A stretch of 14,262 nucleotides of DNA, from contig JAUSNQ010000040.1 in the NCBI GenBank assembly GCA_030655595.1, forward strand, positions 1 to 14,262. Direction: 5' to 3'. Position 1 is the stretch's first letter. Every line of letters begins with the position of its first letter. Below the pieces are notes generated by a model. That model ran no database searches. It worked only from the letters and a program-made list of their open reading frames with translations, and was not told where the DNA came from. Positions 1 through 5,404 of the stretch are shown here, one piece after another. Position numbers and translations under genes: made by a program. The stretch comes from Paludibacter sp. Lineage in GTDB: Bacteria; Bacteroidota; Bacteroidia; Bacteroidales; Paludibacteraceae.

Positions 1-224
1 ATTTCATCATCCACACACCTATATATCAGTCGGTGTTCATCATCAATTCTTCTGGACCAAAAACCCGAATACTTATGTTTTAAAGGTTCCGGTTTCCCTA
101 ATCCTTCAAAAGGATTTCTTGCAATATCCTTTAACAGCTCATTTATTTTCCTCAGTTTCTTTTTATCGGTTTGCTGCCAATAAAGATAATCATCCCACGA
201 CTCTTCTACAAAAACGTATTTCAT
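1..224 (-). CDS. yoeB: YoeB/Txe family toxin, 3' end cut by the window edge
   Basis: Ribosome-dependent mRNA endonuclease, the toxin of a YefM-YoeB type II toxin-antitoxin pair; it cleaves mRNA in the ribosomal A site when released from its antitoxin. The 74 visible residues closely match the E. coli YoeB pattern as I know it: ESWDDYLYW near the N-terminus, KINELLKD, then PFEGLGKPEPLKH and SGFWSRRI followed by EHRLIY. Residues expected to be catalytic in YoeB are present: Glu46 in KPEP, Arg59 in SRR and Arg65 in EHR. The family is about 84 residues, so roughly ten are missing, including the C-terminal His-Tyr active-site pair, which lies outside the window. The start ATG (222-224) is one base after the antitoxin stop codon, so the two are translationally coupled. 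Whether the toxin is intact cannot be judged here. Confidence 0.93.
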   Translation of the reverse strand, partial: MKYVFVEESWDDYLYWQQTDKKKLRKINELLKDIARNPFEGLGKPEPLKHKYSGFWSRRIDDEHRLIYRCVDDE

Positions 225-225
225 G

Positions 226-480
226 TTACTCTTCAATCAAGTCTTTTGTAAAAGTCTTACCACCTCTTAATTTCTCAATTGCGGCATCCAATCTCAATTC
301 GTTTTTCCGGGAAGATAATTCGTAATTTGTTGCCACTAAGGAGTTGTATTCATCTAATGACATCACGACAATACTATCGTCCTTCCCACGATTGATAATC
401 AATGTTTCAAAATTCTTCGCGACTCTGTCGAGATACAATTTGATGTCTTTTCTGAAATCAGATACATTTGCTACTAACAT
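226..480 (-). CDS. yefM: YefM/Phd family antitoxin
   Basis: Antitoxin that binds and neutralises YoeB and represses its own operon. The 84-residue product starts MLVANVSDFRKDIKLYLDRV, the Phd/YefM N-terminal DNA-binding fold, and carries the family motif IVVMSLDEYNSL in the middle. The C-terminal part (ELSSRKNELRLDAAIEKLRG) corresponds to the segment that wraps the toxin, and the acidic end LIEE is typical. The reading frame continues upstream for 27 codons but only from a TTG, and that stretch covers the promoter and operator; the ATG at 478-480 also gives the length usual for YefM (about 80-90 residues). It ends one base before yoeB, so antitoxin-then-toxin order is kept. Product and start are both well supported. 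Confidence 0.93.
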   Translation of the reverse strand: MLVANVSDFRKDIKLYLDRVAKNFETLIINRGKDDSIVVMSLDEYNSLVATNYELSSRKNELRLDAAIEKLRGGKTFTKDLIEE

Positions 481-496
481 AACTTTATACTTTAAT

Positions 497-516
497 TTGT
501 ACAAAAATAAGTACAA
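497..516 (-). promoter_or_regulatory. YefM-YoeB operator overlapping the promoter
   Basis: A perfect 8-bp palindrome TTGTACAA (497-504) holds the core TGTACA at 498-503, and a second core AGTACA (one mismatch) lies at 510-515. The two centres are 12 bp apart. From memory, the E. coli yefM-yoeB operator uses paired TGTACA-core palindromes at the same spacing. A Bacteroidota -7 element TATTTTTG reads on the minus strand at 502-509, between and over the cores, so bound YefM-YoeB would block polymerase. A TTGC about 19 bp further upstream may be the -33 element. The ATG is about 20 bp downstream. Confidence 0.75.
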
Positions 517-581
517 TATTTGTAGCGTGCAAGCTTTTACATTTTTTTTCATAGGTAACAAACAGTCCAGTCTAAGTTAAT

Positions 582-620
582 AAAAACATAAGGAGCTGTC
601 ATCTCAAATGCGACAGCTCC
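582..620 (-). terminator. Intrinsic terminator of the T9SS-secreted protein gene
   Basis: A perfect 9-bp stem (GGAGCTGTC at 592-600 with GACAGCTCC at 612-620, 11-nt loop) lies 17 bp past the stop codon of the 638-3448 gene. On the minus strand it is followed by a T-rich run, TTATGTTTTTA. It separates that gene from the yefM promoter at about 502-510. Confidence 0.85.
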
Positions 621-637
621 TCACTATATCAATTAAC

Positions 638-3448
638 TTACAAAATCACTTTCGCCATGCGATCACCAACTTTCACAATCATCACACCCTTTTCGCGTAC
701 GTTCAACACATTTTGTCCGTCGGTTGCCAGCGTGCTGATAACCTTTTGACCTACGGCGTTGTACACCTCAACCTGCTCGCCTGCGGTTGCTGAGAAGCGG
801 ATTTGGGAGTTGTGGGCAAAGATTTGGGTAATAGATGGGTTTTGATTTGCGGTTCCGAAACTGGTAACAACGGATATTTCGTTCGATACTGCTGATTCTA
901 CATTCACATTCTCTGCCTTAACAGTATAATAATAAGTTGTTGAAGCAGTTAAACCGGTGATGGCTTTGCTGGTTTCGCCGGTTACGGTGAATGGGGATCC
1001 TGAGATTGGAGTGATGGTAGTTTCATCAGTTGTTAATTCAAAATCATCAAGATATAATGTGCAGCCATTATAAGTTCTTAAATTCAAAACCAACACATTA
1101 GCTGATGCCGTGAATGTAGTCTCAACATATTGCCATGAACCTTTAGTATTAAAATATGTAGTGGTACTTGGTAAGTTTATAGTTGCCCCACTTGTTGTCC
1201 AAACCCTAAATCCATTTCCTGTTGAAGCTCCATCAATATAATACCAGAAAGAAAGCTTATATTCTTTTCCGTTTACTACTGTTATTGTCTGATTTAAGTT
1301 TTTTGTTGCTATTACAGCAGTTTTCAAAGCATATGTCCCTGATTTCACAACTGTTGTTACAACCTCCTGATTCATTGCTGACTCAAAAACCCAAGGTGTC
1401 GCTTCTCCAGACTCAAAACCAGAATTCACGACAAGGTTTGCTGACGTACCTACTTCTTTAGTATAAACACTCAGATCATATGCTGTAGCACCATTCACTG
1501 CATTCCAGTTAGCCTGGAATCCTGTTTGACTGATTGCTGTTGCGTCTGTTGCAACCGGAGCAGACAGTGGTGGCCAAATAGAAGAAGCACTGAGACTTCT
1601 AACGACATCTTCTGCACCTGTACTACTCAAAGTCAGCGTTGCAGTATGCGAACCTGCGGCAGTTGGAGTGTATGTAATCGTTACCGACTGATCTGTAACG
1701 TTACCTTCAGTTGGAGCAATTGAGTAGGTTGAAAGCGTAAACAACGATGCATCTGTTCCGGTAACTGCCAGTGCAATATTGCCCGTTAAATTTAAGCCAT
1801 TAACCGTAATAATCTCTGCATCGGTACTTCCTACCTCTGCTGACATTGCCGGTACTGAACCTTGAGTTACAGTGATTGTTGGACTTGAGGGAGGCAACAC
1901 TACATTAGCATTGGTAATACGCCAGTCCGAATACGGAGCAGCATCGTTATCATAAACCAAAGCAAAATAAACTGTTCCTTCATTGAGCGTAATTATATTC
2001 CCGGAAGCTTTAACCGTATAATCATTGTCTTGTACTTCAGGAGCAGAAATGGAACTCGCTGTTGTCCAAGTCGCAGCTGTAGGAGTACCATAACCAATAT
2101 AATCTGTTGAAACTTTTACTAAGATTGGATTTCCAACAAATCTCGAAGCATAATTGAATGAAAGTGCCAGTCCATCTTCAGTGGCTGTAAATTTTGGAGA
2201 TATCAACCATGATTCAACATCGCCACCAGCAAAACCATTTCCTAAAGCACCATCAACTGAAGCAAGCCACGGTTTTGCCCCAGCTACTTCATAAGTATAC
2301 CAGTCGCTCAATGTGTTGTTGAAAGCTTCTGTATATGGAATTGTTGCAGTCGCCGGCGCAACAATGGTAATCGTTTTCTCGGTCACATTACTATCATCCA
2401 TTTCTGCTTTGACAGCCAATGCTTTGATGGTTGTGGTGGTTGTTACAGAAAAAGGAGTTGCATACAACGTTGAAGAAGTAGTAGGTGCGTCTCCATTGGT
2501 TGTATAGTAAATGGATGCGCCTTCTGTTGCTGATTCTAATGTAATTTGCGCAGTATTAAAATAAGTATCAGTTGCTTTGGCAACACCGGAAACTGAAATA
2601 GTTGGCGTAAATACAGTTTGACTTGCAGGAATAGGCAATAAATTTGAGTATTCAATATCATCAATGTAAATTGTTCCAGGTGCACTTGCACTATTTTGGT
2701 GATTAAAGCTGTAAGAATCAATGTTCACGTCTGCTCCAAGATTTCCTTTAGCCAAACCAGTACCAACACGCGTACCATTTACCCACAAATCCCAAGTTGC
2801 ATTGGTCAAAGCATAAGTAGTTCCTGAACGATCATAATTAATTGGAGCAGTAGTATTATTTGCATATACCTCTACCTCATAGATTGTTGAAGTACTTTGA
2901 ACGAATAAAGTTGCAGGGTCTGAAATTCCAGCTGTACCATAAGTACCTGCACTTAATACTTTATATGAAATTGTATTTGATGCACCAAGTGTCCATTCAA
3001 CTCCTGCGAATGTTTGATTTGCTGAAACTGCATTATTGTCACTATAAGTAGCACCATCTCCTAAGGAAAATTTATAAACGCCATTTGTACCTCCCGAAAA
3101 TGCTACTTTAAATTTCACATAACCTTCTTTTCCGGCAGTATAATCGTACACAGAGAATTTTGAAGTAGAAGTACTTCCTGTGTTGGAAGTAAACTGTAAT
3201 TCTGTATCACTACCAAGACCGGCCAAACCAGGATTTGCCAACACAAAAGAACCAGGATTTGTCCCTACCCTTACTCTTGCAGTACCAGACGGAGGTGCAG
3301 GTAAAAAAGATGTACTTGCAGTGGAACTTGTGAAAGTCCCTGTACCAGTTCCAAAATTATATACCCAAGGCTGCCCCATCACACTTCCACTCCCAACAAG
3401 CAGTGCGACCAGCACAATTAAATTTCTAAAAAAAGTAATCTTTCTCAT
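638..3448 (-). CDS. Large modular secreted protein with type IX secretion sorting domain
   Basis: Predicted cell-surface or secreted protein of 936 residues without a recognisable catalytic domain. In order: signal peptide 1-25 (cleavage likely before Gln26); a beta-rich N-terminal module to about 270 ending in IYIDDIEYS, resembling a jelly roll; a chitobiase C-terminal-like Ig module at about 278-362 (SIYYTTNGDAPTTSSTLY); a choice-of-anchor-J-like jelly roll at about 368-515 (WLISPKF, DWRITNANV); a third Ig-like module at about 522-624; the first half of a fibronectin type III domain (627-666, FQANWNAVNGATAYDLSVYT); a carbohydrate-binding-like jelly roll (671-806, LVVNSGFESG to LYLDDFEL); the second fibronectin half (813-863, ITGLTASTTYYYTVKAEN); and a T9SS type A sorting domain (870-936, VEVYNAVGQKV, GVMIVKVG). 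The family knowledge is that such domains send proteins through the Por secretion system for surface anchoring by A-LPS or for release. A role in binding polysaccharide or in adhesion is inference. It is transcribed alone. Confidence 0.88.
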   Translation of the reverse strand: MRKITFFRNLIVLVALLVGSGSVMGQPWVYNFGTGTGTFTSSTASTSFLPAPPSGTARVRVGTNPGSFVLANPGLAGLGSDTELQFTSNTGSTSTSKFSVYDYTAGKEGYVKFKVAFSGGTNGVYKFSLGDGATYSDNNAVSANQTFAGVEWTLGASNTISYKVLSAGTYGTAGISDPATLFVQSTSTIYEVEVYANNTTAPINYDRSGTTYALTNATWDLWVNGTRVGTGLAKGNLGADVNIDSYSFNHQNSASAPGTIYIDDIEYSNLLPIPASQTVFTPTISVSGVAKATDTYFNTAQITLESATEGASIYYTTNGDAPTTSSTLYATPFSVTTTTTIKALAVKAEMDDSNVTEKTITIVAPATATIPYTEAFNNTLSDWYTYEVAGAKPWLASVDGALGNGFAGGDVESWLISPKFTATEDGLALSFNYASRFVGNPILVKVSTDYIGYGTPTAATWTTASSISAPEVQDNDYTVKASGNIITLNEGTVYFALVYDNDAAPYSDWRITNANVVLPPSSPTITVTQGSVPAMSAEVGSTDAEIITVNGLNLTGNIALAVTGTDASLFTLSTYSIAPTEGNVTDQSVTITYTPTAAGSHTATLTLSSTGAEDVVRSLSASSIWPPLSAPVATDATAISQTGFQANWNAVNGATAYDLSVYTKEVGTSANLVVNSGFESGEATPWVFESAMNQEVVTTVVKSGTYALKTAVIATKNLNQTITVVNGKEYKLSFWYYIDGASTGNGFRVWTTSGATINLPSTTTYFNTKGSWQYVETTFTASANVLVLNLRTYNGCTLYLDDFELTTDETTITPISGSPFTVTGETSKAITGLTASTTYYYTVKAENVNVESAVSNEISVVTSFGTANQNPSITQIFAHNSQIRFSATAGEQVEVYNAVGQKVISTLATDGQNVLNVREKGVMIVKVGDRMAKVIL

Positions 3449-3498
3449 ACTTAAAATTTTTATTTGTTAATAATTATTTCAATTCCTACAATTGCCCT

Positions 3499-3530
3499 CA
3501 AATGTATAAATGTTTTTTTTACTGGGCAAA
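3499..3530 (-). promoter_or_regulatory. Bacteroidota promoter of the T9SS-secreted protein gene
   Basis: Read on the minus strand: -33 element TTTG (3527-3530), a 20-bp spacer, and -7 element TACATTTG (3499-3506). This is an exact match to the TTTG-N20-TAnnTTTG form. Transcription would begin near 3492-3496, giving a leader of about 45 nt before the ATG at 3446-3448. Confidence 0.75.
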
Positions 3531-3673
3531 CTTTGTTAATAAATTTTGTATTAAAATACGATGAATAAAATCTAGGCTGCTCTAAGAACAAGCTATACCG
3601 TTAAAATGTTTATCAAAAACCGCTAATAAATCATAATCAAACCCGTGTTCGACCTACTATGAGAAGCATCGGG

Positions 3674-3985
3674 TCAGAATTTGATTTTCAGTTCGATGGT
3701 ACCACCCAAGCCCTCTTCCACGATTTTAAGGAGGCTGGATATCCGCACGTCTTTGATGTTGTTTTCGACTTTGGAGATATAGCCTTTGTTGGTTCCGCAG
3801 CGTTCAGCGAGTTGTTCTTGCGTGAGACCTTTTTTGAGTCGGGCTTGCTGAATAAGGGCGCCGACTTTGAAGGTTTCAAAACCTTTTTCAAATTTTTCCC
3901 TTTTGGGTGTACCCTCTTTTCCGTATTGTTGTTCAATGAAGGTGTCGAGGGATTTAAGTGTGTTGTTTTTCGGATTCATATTCAT
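3674..3985 (-). CDS. HigA-like XRE-family antitoxin
   Basis: DNA-binding antitoxin of a HigB-HigA-like pair, 103 residues. Residues about 41-98 form an XRE helix-turn-helix: VGALIQQARLKKGLTQEQLA, then RCGTNKGYISKVEN with the recognition helix, and a final helix around SSLLKIVEEG. The N-terminal part contains QQYGKEGTPKREKFEKGFETF, a segment shared with the solitary paralogue at 4987-5292. The start at 3983-3985 lies inside the 3' end of the upstream toxin gene, a 32-bp overlap in another frame; a second ATG two codons on (3977-3979) is an equally possible start. Toxin first, antitoxin second is the HigBA order. It most likely neutralises the toxin and represses the shared promoter through the palindrome at 4323-4340. 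No clear terminator follows. Confidence 0.88.
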   Translation of the reverse strand: MNMNPKNNTLKSLDTFIEQQYGKEGTPKREKFEKGFETFKVGALIQQARLKKGLTQEQLAERCGTNKGYISKVENNIKDVRISSLLKIVEEGLGGTIELKIKF

Positions 3986-4301
3986 CTTTTATTTTTTGAG
4001 CTTTATCAATTTCGTTTACAGGCGTTTTCTGAGTTTTCTTTTGAAAACCGTTTGCTAAAACAATTAACTTATTGTCATCGAAGAAACATAAAATTCTGAA
4101 TATATCATTCCCTGTTTGAACTCTTATCTCATAAATACCTTTATGAATATGTTTAAAATAATCTTGTGGAACGTATTGTAATGTTTCTACCAATTTTAAA
4201 GTCCATAATATTTTCTGTCTGGCCTTCGGTCTTTGTTTGTTGAAAAAGTCTGTAAAGTAGTTTTTATATAAAAACACTTGTCTGAATTTCAAGTTTTTCA
4301 T
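3954..4301 (-). CDS. HigB-like RelE/Gp49-family toxin
   Basis: Probable mRNA interferase toxin of 115 residues, of the phage-derived Gp49-like (HigB/RelE superfamily) group. Diagnostic stretch: YFKHIHKGIYEIRVQTGNDI at residues 49-68, then FRILCFFDDNKLIVLANGFQ and KKTQKTPVNEIDKAQ at 68-102. The GF-KKTQKTP-EI--A pattern is the family hallmark. The N-terminus (KARQKILWTLKLVETLQYVP) matches the helical hairpin seen in the family. The frame stays open upstream to an ATG at 4385, but the added 28 residues look non-family, and a good promoter (4309-4339) lies within that stretch, so the ATG at 4299-4301 was chosen. That promoter would leave almost no 5' leader. The gene overlaps its antitoxin by 32 bp. 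The C-terminal tail is basic-acidic and unremarkable. Confidence 0.88.
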   Translation of the reverse strand: MKNLKFRQVFLYKNYFTDFFNKQRPKARQKILWTLKLVETLQYVPQDYFKHIHKGIYEIRVQTGNDIFRILCFFDDNKLIVLANGFQKKTQKTPVNEIDKAQKIKDEYESEKQHT

Positions 4302-4308
4302 ATGGCTG

Positions 4309-4340
4309 CAAATGTAATAAATGTTGTCCGATAAAACAAC
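4309..4340 (-). promoter_or_regulatory. Promoter and palindromic operator of the HigBA-like pair
   Basis: On the minus strand a -7 element TACATTTG (4309-4316) is preceded after 20 bp by GTTG (4337-4340; one mismatch to TTTG). The inverted repeat GTTGT-N8-ACAAC spans 4323-4340 and covers the -33 side, the position expected for autorepression by the antitoxin. The predicted start of transcription (about 4302-4306) is 1-5 nt from the toxin ATG. Confidence 0.6.
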
Positions 4341-4468
4341 TTCTTGTTTGAATTTTTTAAAGGTTTTTGTTTGGTAATTACTCATGCGGTGGTGAACGGG
4401 GGGATTTAAAAAAAGATGTAAACATTTGATAATTATTTATTTGGGTTAAGATTGGGGTTAATCATGTC

Positions 4469-4482
4469 GCTCCTAAAGGAGC
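4469..4482. repeat. Short inverted repeat GCTCC-TAAA-GGAGC
   Basis: A 5-bp stem with a 4-nt loop in otherwise AT-rich sequence. Its GC-rich arms around TAAA resemble short interspersed hairpins often scattered between genes of Bacteroidota. There is no T-run on the plus side and no nearby gene end, so a terminator role is not supported. Confidence 0.4.
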
Positions 4483-4508
4483 TCAGTCTCATAAGAAATT
4501 TTTAAACA

Positions 4509-4541
4509 ATTGTTTTGAAGTCCACATTTTTTGTATCTTTG
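4509..4541 (+). promoter_or_regulatory. Plus-strand Bacteroidota promoter of a candidate small RNA
   Basis: TATCTTTG (4534-4541) matches the -7 consensus TAnnTTTG exactly. ATTG or TTGT at 4509-4513, 20-21 bp upstream, would be the -33 element with one mismatch. No protein start lies close downstream, but a terminator hairpin begins 10 bp later. Confidence 0.55.
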
Positions 4542-4545
4542 TGCC

Positions 4546-4606
4546 GTAGTCCCGGTTATTCCTCTCCCAGTTTATATGCTGGTGATGAAGCCGGGTTTTT
4601 TGTTTT
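4546..4606 (+). ncRNA. Candidate small RNA of about 60 nt
   Basis: The start is placed about 5 nt after the -7 element, and the end is in the run TTTTTTGTTTTT (4596-4607). The RNA would fold into one long hairpin: CCCGGTT (4551-4557) pairs with AGCCGGG (4589-4595, one G-U), and an inner stem CCAG (4567-4570)/CUGG (4579-4582) closes an 8-nt loop. An outer stem followed directly by a U-run is an intrinsic terminator, so the whole unit is promoter, short structured RNA, terminator. A second CCGGG (4615-4619) downstream could compete for the 5' arm. I do not recognise it as 6S, SRP or tmRNA. The opposite strand holds a 32-codon open frame, which is a competing reading. Confidence 0.45.
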
Positions 4607-4685
4607 TACATCTTCCGGGATAGAGGCATTCAATAAAAACTCACTGACTCCCATTGTTTTTTTTATCTTGTTATGTCCCCCTGGT

Positions 4686-4712
4686 ATTTGTGCCACAAGC
4701 TGTGGCACAAAT
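4686..4712. repeat. Perfect 12-bp inverted repeat, 3-nt loop
   Basis: ATTTGTGCCACA (4686-4697) and TGTGGCACAAAT (4701-4712) flank AGC. No T-run follows on either strand, so it is less likely to be a terminator than a protein-binding site, an RNA hairpin or a remnant repeat. On the minus strand a TAAATTTG (-7 like) at 4723-4730 sits just upstream, without a good -33 element. Confidence 0.7.
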
Positions 4713-4880
4713 TACTTCACCGCAAATTTACAAACACAATACATGCGTCTGTGTGCAATTCATACAATCTTTTGTGAATAGTTGAAAGATTTTACCTTTT
4801 ACTTTTTGCGGTATGTGGTGAAAGATAATTGGGGATTGTGCTTTCAAGCAATGCTTGTGCAACATCCGAATACGCTATGG

Positions 4881-4946
4881 TTTGATACGGTCGTATCAAG
4901 GTATTTGTTACGGGCGTATCTAGATGTTTGATACGGGCGTATCAAA
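4881..4946. repeat. Three palindromic repeats at exact 23-bp spacing
   Basis: Units begin at 4881, 4904 and 4927. The third is a perfect palindrome, TTTGATACG-GG-CGTATCAAA (4927-4946). The first has 8-bp arms, TTGATACG/CGTATCAA around GT. The middle one is degenerate (TTTGTTACGGGCGTATCTA). The spacing is constant, about two helical turns, so bound dimers would lie on nearly the same face. They lie 41 bp beyond the stop of the solitary HigA-like gene. Three units with palindromic repeats and 3-4 bp between them are not a CRISPR array. Confidence 0.8.
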
Positions 4947-4986
4947 GTAAAGCATATTATCTAATGAAAGCTTATCGTATGCGCTT

Positions 4987-5292
4987 CTACTTGCTTACAG
5001 TTAACTGCAAATGCGCACCAAAACCTTGTCTGATGATTCTCATGAGGGTTGAGAGGCGGATATCGCTGGCATCATGCTCAATACGCGAAATGTATGTTTT
5101 GGTTGTACCACACTTCTTCGCAAGCTGCTCCTGAGTTAATCCTGATTCTTTTCTAAGTTCTTGAAGCATCACGCCTATCTTAAATGCCTCGAATTCTTCT
5201 TCGTACTTTTCTCTTTCTACTGAACCTCTTTTGCCATATTGCACATCAAGATGTTCTGTAAAGGAAGTGAGCTTATTATTCTGTTTGTTCAT
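4987..5292 (-). CDS. Solitary HigA-like XRE-family regulator
   Basis: XRE helix-turn-helix protein of 101 residues, closely related to the antitoxin at 3674-3985: by hand alignment about 45 percent of positions are identical, including QYGK, REK, GLTQEQLA, CGT and YIS. The helix-turn-helix runs from about residue 39 to 95 (IGVMLQELRKESGLTQEQLA, then KKCGTTKTYISRIEHD). The shared N-terminal segment DVQYGKRGSVEREKYEEEFE is the part expected to contact a toxin. No toxin-like frame lies on either side: 5293-5498 holds promoters only and 4700-4986 holds repeats. It is therefore an orphan antitoxin or a regulator that has lost its partner; it may bind the neighbouring HigB-like toxin in trans, which is inference. 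It has its own strong promoter with an internal palindrome, so autorepression is likely. It is divergent from the decarboxylase gene. Confidence 0.85.
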   Translation of the reverse strand: MNKQNNKLTSFTEHLDVQYGKRGSVEREKYEEEFEAFKIGVMLQELRKESGLTQEQLAKKCGTTKTYISRIEHDASDIRLSTLMRIIRQGFGAHLQLTVSK

Positions 5293-5314
5293 ACAAGTAT
5301 CTTTTTATTGGGTG

Positions 5315-5346
5315 CAAAGTTAACTAAATAGGTAACATCTATCAAA
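5315..5346 (-). promoter_or_regulatory. Promoter with internal palindrome for the solitary regulator
   Basis: On the minus strand: -33 TTTG (5343-5346), 20-bp spacer, -7 TAACTTTG (5315-5322), an exact match to the Bacteroidota consensus. An 18-bp imperfect palindrome, GTTA-C-CTA-TT-TAG-T-TAAC (5319-5336), fills the spacer and enters the -7 box, a natural operator for the HTH protein it drives. Leader length would be about 20 nt. Confidence 0.72.
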
Positions 5347-5386
5347 TAATCTTATAAAAAATCCACTTAACTCAGGTCTAATTAAA

Positions 5387-5404
5387 TATATTTGATTATT
5401 TTTG
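5387..5404 (+). promoter_or_regulatory. Possible promoter of the decarboxylase gene
   Basis: Two overlapping plus-strand -7 matches, TATATTTG (5387-5394) and TATTTTTG (5397-5404), lie about 95-110 bp before the ATG at 5499. Neither has a clear TTTG 19-21 bp upstream, so the call rests on the -7 boxes and the lack of any other candidate in the divergent region. Confidence 0.4.

Larger units (their letters stand above)
4302..4986. other. Intergenic stretch between two antitoxin-type loci
   Basis: About 0.7 kb with no convincing protein gene. Besides the promoter at its left edge it holds a small inverted repeat (4469-4482), a candidate small RNA gene with promoter and terminator (4509-4607), a 12-bp perfect inverted repeat (4686-4712) and three 23-bp-spaced palindromic repeats (4881-4946). 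Frames open on either strand (for example 4515-4781 plus, 4556-4654 minus) lack family similarity that I recognise. Confidence 0.6.

Noticed and set aside
3559..3673. Possible terminator after the HigA-like gene (ACCCG...CGGGT)
   Set aside because: Five-bp stem with a loop over 20 nt and only a weak T-run; not enough to call.
3659..4099. 146-codon plus-strand frame rich in phenylalanine
   Set aside because: Antisense to both genes of the HigBA-like pair; composition is that of a reverse complement of Lys/Glu-rich coding sequence.
4302..4385. N-terminal extension of the HigB-like toxin to the ATG at 4385
   Set aside because: The added residues do not resemble the family and would cover a consensus promoter and palindrome; length with the ATG at 4301 is normal.
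4515..4781. 88-codon plus-strand frame over the intergenic region
   Set aside because: Starts at a TTG within the promoter of the candidate RNA, runs through its terminator, and the product has no recognisable features.
4881..4946. CRISPR array
   Set aside because: Only three units, 3-4 bp between palindromes instead of spacers, and no cas genes.
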